This document shows, one piece after another, positions 1-10,718 of a stretch of 64,000 bases of DNA. Source of the DNA: Protea cynaroides. Lineage: Eukaryota > Streptophyta > Magnoliopsida > Proteales > Proteaceae. Each line of letters starts with the position of its first letter. Position 1 is the first letter of the stretch. A model generated the notes under the pieces. The model was not told the DNA's origin, made no database searches, and saw only the letters and a program-made list of their open reading frames with translations. Both the position numbers and the translations under genes were made by a program. The stretch is from positions 26,974,254 through 27,038,253 of the forward strand of contig CM053269.1 of NCBI GenBank assembly GCA_028583415.1. The letters run 5' to 3'.

Positions 1-1060
1 AAAACCCTTCTTTCTTTACAAATCGAAAAACTTTTCTCACATAACTCGTTCCTTCTTGTTGCAGGTGAATAGTTCCCAAAAAATAGAGTCCATAGCACTT
101 TGAATTATCCAAATCCGAGATTGGATGGCCGAGATGTGGCCATCCAAAATTCAACCAATAAAACACTTCAAAATAAAATATTCTGTAATTTTCCCATTCA
201 CCCACGATGCACCGAGACATGGTCGCTGCTGACATGTCAGCGACCGTATCGGGTTCCCATTAGTTTGCTTGGGAATCTCAAAAGTAGACAGTCAGACCGA
301 TCAGGTTTAAGCGAGAACATTTCTAGTCCGTTCGATTGACTTCATCGTGTCCAGGAACTTCGGCGTTAATCTTAGCCATGAGATCTGGATCTCCCCACTA
401 TTGCACCATTAGATGCACAACACCCAATCACGGTAGCCACTTAATGTGACGCGGCGCATTACATTACGCTGCACCTAGCCAATCATAAGGCTTGCGGGGG
501 TATTAAAGTCAGTCCCCTATGATACACATGAGCCTGCTATTTTTCTAGCCACCGGATCTGCATCTGGTCTGCGTAGCTCAATCCAGGATAGTAATCACGA
601 ACCAATTCTTCTTTGTTTGACCAAAATGCCCTTGTGAACTCTTCAAATGGCCTTTGTAACTTGTTGTTGCAAAAGTATCACTCAGGGGGGAGTCCGAGAA
701 GGGTTTTCTCTCCCCCTGCATAACGTTGAACAGGTGGGGGGGCACCCCAACCCCTTGTGCATGGCCTACTGGCTTGCTAGCTTGCGGCCTGCTGCCTACT
801 GGGCTGGCTGCCATGGTAGCATGCACCTCACCAGTGGGTCCCACCAACTTTATTTTTCTCTCCTTATTTTTTCTTTCTTCTTTCTTTCTTCTCATCTTCT
901 GTTTCTTCCTTCTTTCTCCATAGCTTCTGCCACTACACTATACACAACATCAGATGAACCTCAGTAGAGCCCAATGCCACCTCAATGGGGCCCACACACA
1001 CTATCTCCTCCACAACACAGAATAAGTGTCCCAGACACAACCATGCCAACTAAGACTCTG
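1..1060. repeat. Diverged long repeat, left copy (LTR-like), cut by window edge
   Basis: This stretch aligns by eye, in the same order and orientation, with 51.4-52.6 kb. Shared landmarks are a 'gatggccgag...tggcc' block (near 122 and 51575), a 'gtcgctgacatg' type block followed by 'ttcccatt', a GC-rich block full of ggc/catg words (740-830 versus 52220-52400), then a pyrimidine-rich tract and 'gggcccac'. No coding potential survives. The 52-kb copy sits inside a LINE, which shows that it is mobile. The family is not named; a long solo LTR or a non-coding LTR element is my inference. Confidence 0.45.
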
Positions 1061-1770
1061 CCATCTGTCCAAAATAAATCAAAATTCATTGCCAACAATG
1101 ACAACAACCTTGTCAATGTTCCAACATAACTAAATATAAGAACAGAAACAGAAGGAATGAATCAAGGTCAAACAAATAGAATAGAAAATTCTCATTAGGT
1201 GCCCACAAAGAAAATAAACCATCATCTCCATTCATTAAAAGTTAAACATGTTTAACTTTGGTAAGGAACATAAAGCACAGTGAGTCAACCCCTCTTAGGG
1301 AAGAAGTTGTCCTCTTACCCTAGAATAGTATAGGCTTCATAAAGTTAGGGTGTATCCTTCCCCTTTATTTCTATTATATGCTACACTTGGTCCACAAACA
1401 AGAACACTTCTAAATCATTTGTCACTTTCTTCTGCCTCAAGAAAGAAAATATGTCTTTCAGGATCTAGGGTCAGTACAGTCATTTGTGTTAAGAATAGAG
1501 TTATCTCCTTCGAGAGGCTGGGGCAAATCCTCTCTGTCTCTTCATCTAGGGTGACATCCACATCATAAAAGTATTCTCATCAGTCATTTTGTCACTTTCC
1601 TAAAAGAGAGGAAGGATGTCTATGTTCCAACATCTGATTTGGACAAATTCTTTGAGTGATCCAGTGCACACCTGCTTTCAACCCACTAGGGTACGATGCC
1701 CATGCCTATCTACAGCAACACCATAGTTGGCTAAAGAAGATCGTTGTCTCCACATGTTGCTAGTATTCTT
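1061..1770. other. Gene-free sequence, nothing recognised
   Basis: AT-rich sequence with short ORFs only. I see no domain, RNA gene, terminal repeat or tandem array here. Confidence 0.5.
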
Positions 1771-1774
1771 ACAC

Positions 1775-2026
1775 TTGCACATATTCACTTGATTACTTCT
1801 ATCTACACACATTCATTTGGTTACATCTATCTACACACATTCACTTGATCACTTCTATCTGCACACATTCATTTGTTTACATCTATCTGCACACATTCAT
1901 TTGTTTACATCTATCTGCACACATTCACTTGATCACTTCTATCTGCACACATTCATTTGTTTACAATTATCTGCACACATTCACTTGATCATTTCTATCT
2001 GCACACATTCATTTGTTTACATCTAT
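1775..2026. repeat. 28-bp tandem array (left part)
   Basis: About nine copies of a 28-bp unit of the form 'acacattcacttgatcactt' plus 'ctatctgc', with 'cttgatcact' and 'tttgtttaca' variants alternating. The array is interrupted at 2027 by an hAT-like element and resumes in more diverged form after 3254. The 74-aa reading frame across it is a by-product of the period. Confidence 0.8.
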
Positions 2027-3253
2027 CTAGGGGTGCAATAGGGTTGGGTTGGGGCCTAACCCTACCCAAGGCCCTTTCATGTTAACCCAACCCTACCCTA
2101 CCCTATTAGGGCCAAACATAATCTCAACCCTTATCTTACCCTGGCAGGGTTCACCTAAACCCTATCCTACCCTAATTGACCATGACTGGGCTGGGTAGGG
2201 TCAGGTTTACCCTGATTGACCCTAAATCAGGGTCGGGCTGACCCTGATTTACCCTGAACTCAACATTTTAACATATATTAATATTACTAATACATCATTC
2301 CCTACTGAACAAAATAATATGAGAATGAAAAACCATAAGTCATAAATATTTGTGAAGTTTTGGGAAGTCACAAGGTAGATCTAAGTCGTTCAATTCTAAC
2401 AATCTCTTTTTTTTTTTTTTTTTTAGAACTTGCAGGAAGTTGTAAATCAAAAGAGAAATCTTGAATATCAAATATGGTTGTACAATACAAATAAAGAACG
2501 TGATATGGGATTAAAGAAATTGAAAAAGAGAACCCCACATCTTTTTGTAATTATTCAAAAGGATTTTAGTTATTGCAGTTGCAGATAAAAAATAGTGGAA
2601 TGAATTTTACAGGAAAACTAATTGCAGTGAGTGTATTTTCACAGAGTTTCTAGACTGGCCCAAATCTAGGTTTTTCCACTTTTAAGATCAACTTGCATCA
2701 TGAGAGCAATGATTTGGCGAAGCTTGCTTAATGACTCCTCAAATAAGGAGATTGCAAGAAGGAAGAAGAACATAGGGAGAAGAGTACGAGAAGAGTACCT
2801 GACTGGTGACTACTCAATGCTTCTTATTCTTCTTCTCGCGATCACAAGGTGGAGGCTCGGAGCCATGGAGGAAAGGCAGAGAAGAGGGAGTAGCTACCCG
2901 GCGTCACCTCTCAAGAGAGGAGGCAGGCAAGGAGGAGTGAGGCTGGTCGTTGTGGTCTCTCCGTCGCTAGACTCAGGATTCATTGTGCAATTGCGAATGG
3001 GAGTTACGATTTTGGGAGAGGGAGATTAGGGATTTAGGGTTTTTACTTTTAAGAATATATATAAAGTAAGGTCGGGTAGGATCGGGTCGGGCTCAACTCG
3101 AGGCCTCAACCCTAACCCTACCTTACCCTGTCAGGGTTTTAAATACCTTGTACCTTGATTCGGGCCTATCAGGGTTGGGGTCGGGTTAGGCCCTGACCGG
3201 GTTCAAGGTGGGTTTGGGCTACCTCGGGTCATCAGGGTAAAACTTGCTCCCCT
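2027..3253. mobile_element. hAT-like non-autonomous DNA transposon, ~1.23 kb
   Basis: The ends are short inverted repeats: left (c)TAGGGGTGCAA and right TTGCTCCCCT(a). The flanks carry an exact 8-bp duplication, ACATCTAT (2019-2026 and 3254-3261); shifting by one base gives symmetric TAGGGG ends with one mismatch in the duplication. An 8-bp target site and TAGGG-type ends are hAT hallmarks. Both subterminal regions are packed with short repeats of the form accctaccctg / cagggttgggg in both orientations, as expected for transposase-binding arrays. The interior contains a 109-aa ORF (2700-3029) with no recognisable domain and no transposase. It interrupts a 28-bp tandem array, so it is younger than the array. 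Confidence 0.75.
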
Positions 3254-3930
3254 ACATCTATTTACACATATTTACTTGATCACTTCTACATGCACACATT
3301 CACCTTTATATGTACACATTCATTTGTTTACATCTGTTTGCACACACCCACTTGATCACATCCAATTTGCACACATCATGTGATTACATCATTTTGCAAA
3401 CACTAGCTTGGGTACATCTGATTTGCACATCACAGTTTCACACAGTTACACACACCACATGTTTACTTTGTTGCACATACCACATGTTCACAATCTATTG
3501 CATACATTTGCTTGGCTATATCTACTCACATACCACATGTTTACTTTGTCGCACACACTTCATGTTGCACACACCTACTTGATCACAGTCTTTGTTACAC
3601 ATATCATAAGTTCACTTTGTTGCACACACATCACATGTCACACACACCTGCTGTCTTTGTTACATACAACACATGCTCATATCCGTTTGCACTTACTTAT
3701 TGTTCATATCTTTGTTGCACATACATTAGATGTTCACCTTGTTTCAAACAACTTAGTTTCACTTTGTTACACACATCACAGTTTCACACAGTCACACACA
3801 TCACATGCTCACTTTGTTGTACATACATCACAGTTTCACAGTTGTATACACTCCATTTTTACCTTGTTACACACATTATAGTTTTACAATTGTACATAAT
3901 ACATATTCACCTTTGTTACACTTACCCAAA
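3254..3930. repeat. Degenerate cacaca/ttgttacaca tandem array (right part)
   Basis: Continuation of the 28-bp array beyond the hAT insertion. Units have drifted to variants around 'cacacatcacatgttcactttgttg'-type words and the period is less regular. ORFs of up to 157 aa here are rich in His, Thr and Cys because of the repeat and are not genes. Confidence 0.65.
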
Positions 3931-3939
3931 CAACAACAA

Positions 3940-4345
3940 TGGTAGGAATCTAGGTGACCCCTAGATCCTATTGACATGGTAGGAATCTAGATCAGCCCTA
4001 GATTATATCGACAATAATGGCAAGAATCAAGATTACCCCTAAATTCTATTGACAATAATGGTAGGAATCTAGGTCACCCCGAGATCCTATTGACAATAAT
4101 GGTAGGAATCTAGGTCACCTTTAGATTCTATTGACAATAATGGTAGGAATCTAGATCACCTCTAGATCTTATTGACAACAATAATGGTAGGAATCTAGGT
4201 CACCCCTAGATCCTACTGACAATAATTGTAAGAATCTAGGTCACCCCTAGATTTTATTAACAATAGTGGTAGGAATCTAGGCCACCCTTAGATCATATTG
4301 ACAATAATGGTAGGAATCTAGGTCACCCTTAGGTCCTATTGACAA
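3940..4345. repeat. 41-bp tandem array, about ten copies
   Basis: Head-to-tail copies of a 41-bp unit beginning 'ggtaggaatctaggtcaccc' and ending 'attgacaataat'. Copies differ by single substitutions and short indels. The central part contains the small palindrome ctaggtcacccctag. Confidence 0.85.
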
Positions 4346-4369
4346 ATTAGAACTTTACACCTCACCCGA

Positions 4370-4815
4370 ACTTTGTCAAACCTGATTCCAGAGAGACAAT
4401 TGTCTCAAAGAATACATAGGCAATTTGGGAGGAATATCCCAAATTCGGTCCAATAGAACACAATTCATCCACAACATAGCACAATTCATCTATAGCATAA
4501 CACAATTCACCCATAACACAACACAATTTACTCACAACACATCGCAATACACCACAATACACTCACAAGTACTATGTTTTTTGACCTAATTCTCAAGAGA
4601 CAAAGTTTCAAGGGATACGTAGGCAATTTGGGACACACCCCAAATTTGGTCCATCACCGTGACCCTAGCCTGTCCATTTCATTTTGGTATCCATAATCGA
4701 TCTGTAGTGTAGGCTACACAATGTAGGAGCTACAATTGTAGTTACAACATGGGTAATCTTAAAGCATTTACAGACCTGGTAAGGTCGTTACCCAAGAAGT
4801 CTGACATATGCAGAT
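4370..4815. repeat. Short imperfect repeats with 'gatacgtaggcaatttggg' motifs
   Basis: 4440-4560 has about five imperfect copies of a ~25-bp unit around 'acacaattcat'. On each side lies a copy of a conserved block: ctcaaagaatacataggcaatttggga at 4393-4419 in diverged form, and caagggatacgtaggcaattt at 4608-4630. Related blocks recur at 8550 and 8760. Such 'ggatacgtaggca' blocks are familiar from Ogre/Tat-type plant LTR elements, but I cannot define element ends here. Confidence 0.4.
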
Positions 4816-5590
4816 ACAATTACATGTTTTACAGTCATAGCATCAATCCAAGAAAGCAGTAATTTGTAGAATCCAAATCAAGTTCAGAGCAAAGCAAAAA
4901 TGGGTTGCTTATTTTTGTCTTCGGCCTCAATTGTTCACAATCTCAGCCGAAGAGGGGTATTTGTAAGCACCCCATTTTTGCCATTAATTTCTACAAGCTC
5001 AAGCTCTCTTAAGACTGAAGAAGGAGACTGAACTTGTAGGAACTTCATGGAACCAAACCCTAGAACCATCTCCATACCCTAGATACCCCTTAGGTTAGAA
5101 ACCTGCCATATATAGGTCCCCCGTGTCATTAGGTTCGAAAGTTTCCATAAATACCCTCCTAATGCCCAAACCCTAGGTTAGGTCAAAAGCTTCCATAAAT
5201 ACTCTCTGTGTCACTTACCCCCCACCCTATGAGATTGAAACTGTCTTATCTAGGCCATCTGGGGTTATCTCTGGGCTTAAAACCATCAATTACCACTCCA
5301 GGGGTATTTTGGTCATTTTGGTAAAAGTTGATCAAACTTGATTAAAGTTGGTCAAAGTTAGTCAAATATAGTCAACTAGCCCATATATAGTCAATCTAGA
5401 TCTTCCCTTATGGTCCCGGGTCCATACTTTCCGTTTTAGCCCATTTACACCTATTGGTGACCCTGAGGTCATACCTGTCTTTTCTGATTCATCTAAAGTT
5501 ATTTTTTATGACAGAGTCCATTCTAGCTATTATTAGTTGCCCAACATTTTCAGTTAAAGTTTCAAAAGAATCAAAGAAGATGCAAAAAAT

Positions 5591-5645
5591 GACTTGCTAG
5601 GGGGTCACCCATCCTAAGATTACCTGGGCCCAAACACGCTTAATT
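5591..5645 (-). pseudogene. 5S rRNA-like 3'-half sequence
   Basis: On the minus strand this reads as the 3' half of plant 5S rRNA. It includes the A-box-like TTAAGCGTGTTTGGGC and the C-box-like AGGATGGGTGACC, in the right order and spacing, followed by a decayed 'cctgggaagtc' equivalent. I estimate about three quarters identity over 55 nt. The 5' half of 5S is absent, so it is not a functional gene. Cassandra-type TRIM LTRs are known to carry 5S sequence; here it lies inside an Ogre-like LTR region, and which element owns it is unresolved. Confidence 0.6.
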
Positions 5646-5734
5646 AAAATATTACGGCCAAATCAGGCCCCTTCTAAGGCCATTTAGGGTCAATTTTCTG
5701 CATAACATCACACTTGGCTATATGTCATCCATCC

Positions 5735-5925
5735 AAGCCCAATGGACCAGTTAACTAGGTCAAAACTAAATTAAAACCCAATTAACTCAGTCAAAACCTA
5801 TTCAACCTAGTTAACATAGTCAAACCTAGTTAAAACTAGTCAAGCCTAGTTAAACCCAGTCAAATCCAGTGAAGAAGTCAAACCTAATAAAACTCAGCCA
5901 ACTCGATTCGTACCTAATAAATATC
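5735..5925. repeat. Low-complexity 'cctagttaa/ccagtcaaa' repeat
   Basis: Imperfect 9-18-bp repeats of caaaacc(t)agtta / cagtcaaacc words. No coding signal. Confidence 0.6.
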
Positions 5926-6059
5926 CATCCAGTCACCTTAAGGCCCCCCTAGGTGGTACGTAGAGTGTCCACATAGAGTCCAAAGTCATGCCCAGTCATC
6001 CCCCTTGGTGGCCCATGAAGGTGGTGTAGAGAGAGGATAAAGAGAGAGAAGCTGTATAG

Positions 6060-6570
6060 GAGGAAAAATGCAAATAAGTAAAAAAAATAATAATAATTAA
6101 AAAAAGAGGAGGGGGGTCGCATCTCCATTCAAGTAAAGAGGGGGGAGATCCCCCGTTGCCTTGGACTTTTCTTTTTGGGTGTGTTTTGAAAATAAGAAAA
6201 GAAAAAAAAAAAAGAAAAAAGAGAAGGCCCCATACCCATTCACGTGAAAAGGGCGAGACCCTTTTACGTGAATAAGGGAGGGGACCACATCGTTTAAATA
6301 GGGAAAAAAAAGAGAAAGATAAGGAAGAGTTGTAGAGAGAGTGGGAGATTGGGAAGGAGTATTTCAAGAGAAGTGAGAAACTTGAGGATCAATCCAATTA
6401 AGTCTTTAGGGTGAATAATACCCTAGAGGACAAAATTTGAAAGAGGAGAATCCCTAGAATCGTTAGAGAAAGAGAGAAAATAGAGAAAAAAGTGAAAAAG
6501 AAAGAGAGGAAAAAAAAAGAGAAAGAGAAGGAAAAGAAGAAGAAGAAGAAGAAGAAAGGCCTACCTCTTG
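6060..6570. repeat. Purine-rich tract (gaa/gag, polyA)
   Basis: Long runs of A/G on the plus strand, including gaagaagaagaag near 6540. The phenylalanine-rich minus-strand ORFs here are a consequence of composition. A comparable purine tract follows the other TGTAAGCACCCC start at 56.3-57.0 kb. Confidence 0.6.
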
Positions 6571-7650
6571 GAGAAGCTCCTCTATCCAAGCTTTAAAGTG
6601 CAGCAAGGGTTCTTTATCCTTGCAATGGTGCAAGTTAAATCTCTTTCCTCATCTCCATTAAAGTTTCAAGAAGTTGCAAGTGCTATAATAGGCTTAAATA
6701 AGAACAAGTGTGATGTGTTGAATATACATGCATTCTTATGTAATTTTCACCATTTATTTTCAAATCTAATATTTTCATTGGATATAAATGTTGTAAGGAG
6801 TATCGCCTCCAAATTTTAGCTCCATCCATGGAGATTTACCGAGGCAAAAAAAAAAAAAATCCATGTATGAAGTCCAGATCTGAAAAAGCTAGAACTAAAA
6901 CTCAACTGTGATTGATGTATTTGACATATTAAAATCAATCTTCTTGCCTTTAAAAAATTATGAGAGATGCCCTATTGAGTTAGGAACATCCTCCAAGAAA
7001 CCTAGATCATTTTGAATCTAGGAAGAGCAATATAAAAATCCCCAAGCTATTATACTCCATCATGGATACAATGCAGAAGGCCTCTATTGACGGGTCTGTT
7101 TAAGCATCTTCCAACCTTTGATTGAATTCCCAATATACATGGAAGTTAAGTATTCAAGTTAGATAACTTTTGGCACTAGTTTCAATAGTTTTTGATACAT
7201 GATTGATTTTAAATAATTTATTTTTAAGTGCACACTGGTACGATTCTAGACAGATTTTTTGTACTCTATTTTTGTATAAATTGAAATATGATAGAGTGCT
7301 TATCTAAATAAAATAAAAGAAAAGAAAAGATATATTTGTGTGTTAGCTTTCTCACCATGTTTTTAGATTTTTATTTGCATACTTGTGTGATTTATGATGG
7401 AATTTATGGTGCAACTGGTTTGAATCTGGAACAAATTCGGATCAGTACAACAACCTGACTTTGGGATGCATTTTTGACTAAGTTAGAATCATATTCTGCT
7501 TTGGGTTATGAGAAAAGGATATGTAGCTCTTTTAAATACCTTTTTATGCATGTGTTTTGGCCGAATTCTAACCTCAGGAAGAGATTTTTGTGATTGTTTT
7601 AGTCACTGGCATGTCACATGCAAAGATACTGTTTTGAGTGATTTGGCAAC
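6571..7650. other. Gene-free sequence, nothing recognised
   Basis: AT-rich interior of the presumed old LTR region. Only short ORFs without domain signal. Confidence 0.4.
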
Positions 7651-7659
7651 ACATGTCAC

Positions 7660-7990
7660 TTTGAATGTATACATGCTATATTTGGATTGATTCACATGCT
7701 ATATTAAGATGTTACATGATAGTTGTTATATTTGGATTGCACACATGCCATATTTGGATTGATTCACATGCTATACTGAGGTGTTACATGATAGTTGCTA
7801 TATTTGGATTGATTCACATGCCATATTTAAGATGTTCATTTTCTATATTTAGATTTCTTACTTACCATATTTGGATTGCTCACATACCATATTTGGATTG
7901 ATCACTTGCTATATTTGGATTGATTCACATGTCATATTTGGACTCTCACACATCTTGCCATATTTGGATGCTTACATGATTTACTGTCAT
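7660..7990. repeat. Tandem 'catatttggattgattcacatg' array
   Basis: About twelve imperfect copies of a ~23-30-bp unit with core 'atatttggattg' plus 'attcacatgc'. Units vary in length by internal deletions. A diverged tail continues to about 8110. Confidence 0.75.
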
Positions 7991-8159
7991 ATCTAAAAAA
8001 AAATACATGATTTATTGTGGTTTTTATACCGATACGTTACCGTATTTAGATTGAGCTTTACCGTAATATCTAGACTGAGATGCACTAACTGTCATATCTA
8101 GATTGAGATGCACCAACATAGATAGAGAAAATCTTGCATAAATCTTAAGAATAGAGCAA

Positions 8160-8465
8160 ATAGGAAAAGTGGTAAACCTAAAAATGAAAAAATAGGGATA
8201 GACAACTTGATAAACCTAAGATGAAAGCATAGGGATAGGCAACCCGATAAACCTAAGATGAAAATAAGGATAGGCAACCCGATAAACCTAAGATGAAAAT
8301 ATAGGATAGGCAACTCGATAAACCTAAGATGAAAGCATGGGGATAGGAAACTCGATAAGATGTAGGGATAGGCAACCCAATAAACCTAAGATGAAGATGT
8401 ACAGATAGGCAACCTGATAAGCCTAAGATGAAAATATAGGGATAGGTAATCCGATAAACCTAAAA
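8160..8465. repeat. ~36-38-bp tandem array
   Basis: About eight copies of a unit containing 'gataggcaacccgataaac' followed by 'ctaagatgaaaatat'. Copy lengths vary by 1-3 bp or by larger deletions (8340-8370). Confidence 0.8.
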
Positions 8466-9290
8466 TTGGTAGGAGTATATGTTGAAACATCCTTAGATCT
8501 AACCATTATGGTGAGTTTCGAACTACGTTGTACCTAATTTCTAGGATCACCAGAATACGTAGGAAATTTGGGAGAGTTTCCAAATATGGTACTATAGCCC
8601 ACATACCATCAGATTTAATCTAAATCATCCATCAAGCATAAACTTTAACTTGAACAAAAAATCTAATTGAAGCACATGCATAAGCTATATCCATAAACTT
8701 TAAACACATACAACCCGTTCGAACTATATTTTTGGACCTGATTCTCAAGAGACAAAGTCTCAAGGGATACGTAGGTAATTTGAAAATATTTTTAAATTTG
8801 GTCTAAGACTAAACCATCATTTGGTCCAGTTCACTATATAATTAGTACATTGCTTGTTTGTTTGCTTCAGAACATGTTTGGCTGAACCTTGGATTAGTAG
8901 AACATAGCAACTTGGCTTTGGACTTCTCCCATTAAACCCTAGTCATCCATTTGACCAAGCAATCAGATTTAGAGTCTAAGAAAAGTATAAGAAGCCGATT
9001 TGATCGGATGGTTTGGGTGCCTAACACATTCCTAAAATCGTACCCTGAATGATTACCTGATTTCACGCAGATCAATTAACCAATCTTATAGATTATGAAT
9101 CAATAGAAGTCTTACCTTATGGTGAGACTACATCTTAGGTCCAACACCTTAATCTAGGTGGTGAGTCCAAACAAATTCTTTGATTTCCCAAGGATGCGAG
9201 ATTCCTCATATGTCATCACAATTAGAACCCATCAAGGAAGAAACAATATTTGAAGATTATATAGAACCAATGAGAAGGAATGTTGCTGCA
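8466..9290. other. Gene-free sequence with LTR-like motifs
   Basis: Contains two 'atacgtagg(a/t)aattt' blocks (near 8556 and 8770) and a 'gggtgcctaacac' block near 9010, motifs common in plant LTR retrotransposons. No ORF of note. Confidence 0.35.
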
Positions 9291-9369
9291 AGACATTCAT
9301 ATGGCAACTACATCGGTTTCACTTAAATTCTTAGACTATTGCTTCTTTTTTTTATTGGTTCGGATTTGA

Positions 9370-10318
9370 ATTATAAATTTTTAATGTATCTTACATTCTT
9401 ACTATATGTAGCACATTACTTAAACCCAGATATGCAATATATTGAATCTGGATTATTGTATGACTTGAAATTTAGAAGCTTTTAGAAAGTAATCAATAGA
9501 ATAAAACCAGATACAACGAGAGCCATGTGCCACAGAAGAGGTAACAAAAACCACTCTTGTTTTCATTAATGTTACTTGCACAAACCCTTAATGATTGGCT
9601 AATCTTTTATTTAACTATTGTAGATTAAAATTTTCCATGAAAGTACGAAAGGGTTTGCTAATCGGATTGCTATAGCAACAAGATACAAAATACCTCCTGA
9701 TAAGTTAGAGAACGTAACATATTTTTTTACTTTTGATTGGTGGCTTAACTAATTAGTGGCTGATTGGAAATATTGTTCTTTGTAGAGTTGATTGGTGGCT
9801 TAACTATGGAGCAAGAGCTCTACACTTGAGGAAGATTGCAATACAGATATTGTCCCAAACGGCCTCCTCAAGTGGTTGTAAAAGGAACTGGAGCACTTTC
9901 GACCATATGCATACTAAACTATGGAACTACCTCAGCCATCAAAAACTTCAGAAGTTGGTTTATGTGCACTACAACATGAGATTGAAAAAAAAGTTCTGAA
10001 GTTGGAGTAGCAGAATGGGATAGATGTAGACCCCATTGACATCAACCGCATTCTTGATAAGGATGATCCAGTTAGAGCATGGATAGAGGTCATAGATAGA
10101 ACATTGGTGATGGATGAGATTGCTGAGGATCGGAAAACTAACGCAGTTGGTCCTTTCGTGGAGGACATTATTCGTCAACTAAATGATGATGATGAAACAC
10201 AAACACCATCACAAACACAAGCTGAAGTCTAAAGTGAGAGTAGTTCTGGATTCTCTGGTGGTAATGCCGGGAAGACGAGGTCAGATGCTCAGTATGGAGG
10301 CACTAATCTTGAAGGGAG

Positions 10319-10352
<34 letters not shown>

Positions 10353-10718
10353 GGTGGTGGCGTATAGACATATGATCCAGAGCAGTTTACAAGGGAGGTG
10401 GCATATACTGATGCAAGTCAAGATGATGATTATGGTGGTCGCCCACAACCAAGGAGTTACAGTCAGAAGGGGAATGGTAAGTAGTGGGCCCATGTTAATG
10501 ATAGTGATATACTTATGTTTGAGATTGAGTCCATAAGCATGAGTTCAAAACCAAGTAATTGTCCATCATTGATGCGTTATGAAGGAAATCCTGATAAGAA
10601 CTGTGACACTAGGAGTACTTCATTTGGAAGTTCAAGGGGAAGTCAAACTGAGACATCGTGGGTCCCACCATCGAGAATGTTGACTCCAGATCATTATTCA
10701 CTTTTCTATCATGAGTGA
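9370..10718 (+). pseudogene. hAT transposase C-terminal region, decayed
   Basis: Several frames together give the C-terminal part of a plant hAT transposase. 'LNPDMQY' and 'IKPDTTRAM' lie near 9420-9530. The dimerisation-domain signature WWLNYG...ILSQTASSSGCKRNWSTF lies at about 9800-9895, followed by a 'KLVYVHYNMRLK' block near 9950. A 'DPIDINRILDKDDP...AWIEV' tail block follows, then an acidic stretch ending near 10233, and a low-complexity tail (YDPEQFTREVAYT...) that continues to the stop at 10718. In-frame stops and frameshifts interrupt it. The N-terminal BED zinc finger and most of the catalytic core are not visible upstream. hAT dimerisation domains normally act in the nucleus to multimerise transposase; this copy cannot encode one. 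Confidence 0.75.
10318..10361. repeat. (gat)n(ggt)n microsatellite
   Basis: Seven or so gat triplets followed by about seven ggt triplets inside the C-terminal tail of the hAT pseudogene; they encode the Asp/Gly-rich stretch there. Confidence 0.9.

Larger units (their letters stand above)
4815..9070 (+). mobile_element. Old Ogre-like LTR region, LTR start at 4962
   Basis: 4945-4961 is a purine-rich tract (agccgaagaggggtatt) directly followed by TGTAAGCACCCC at 4962, the expected layout of polypurine tract plus LTR start. About 90 bp before it and the first bases of the LTR recur at 55400-55500, which supports a shared element edge. Purine-rich sequence (6060-6570), tandem arrays and the 'ggatacgtagg' block near 8760 follow. 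The 3' end of the LTR is not seen; 9070 is a guess based on where recognisable motifs stop. No pol domains were found nearby. Confidence 0.35.

Noticed and set aside
3061..3200. Interstitial telomere sequence
   Set aside because: The accctaaccct words are irregular and lie inside an element with its own ends and target duplication; they are subterminal repeats.
3310..3964. His/Thr/Cys-rich ORFs as zinc-binding proteins
   Set aside because: Products of a cacaca tandem array.
5591..5645. Functional 5S rRNA gene
   Set aside because: Only the 3' half is present, with many substitutions and no T-run terminator in place.
8160..8465. CRISPR-like repeat array
   Set aside because: Units are directly adjacent with no unique spacers, and the genome is a plant's.
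10183..10536. 117-aa Met/Val-rich ORF
   Set aside because: Out-of-frame reading of the hAT pseudogene tail and its gat/ggt microsatellite.
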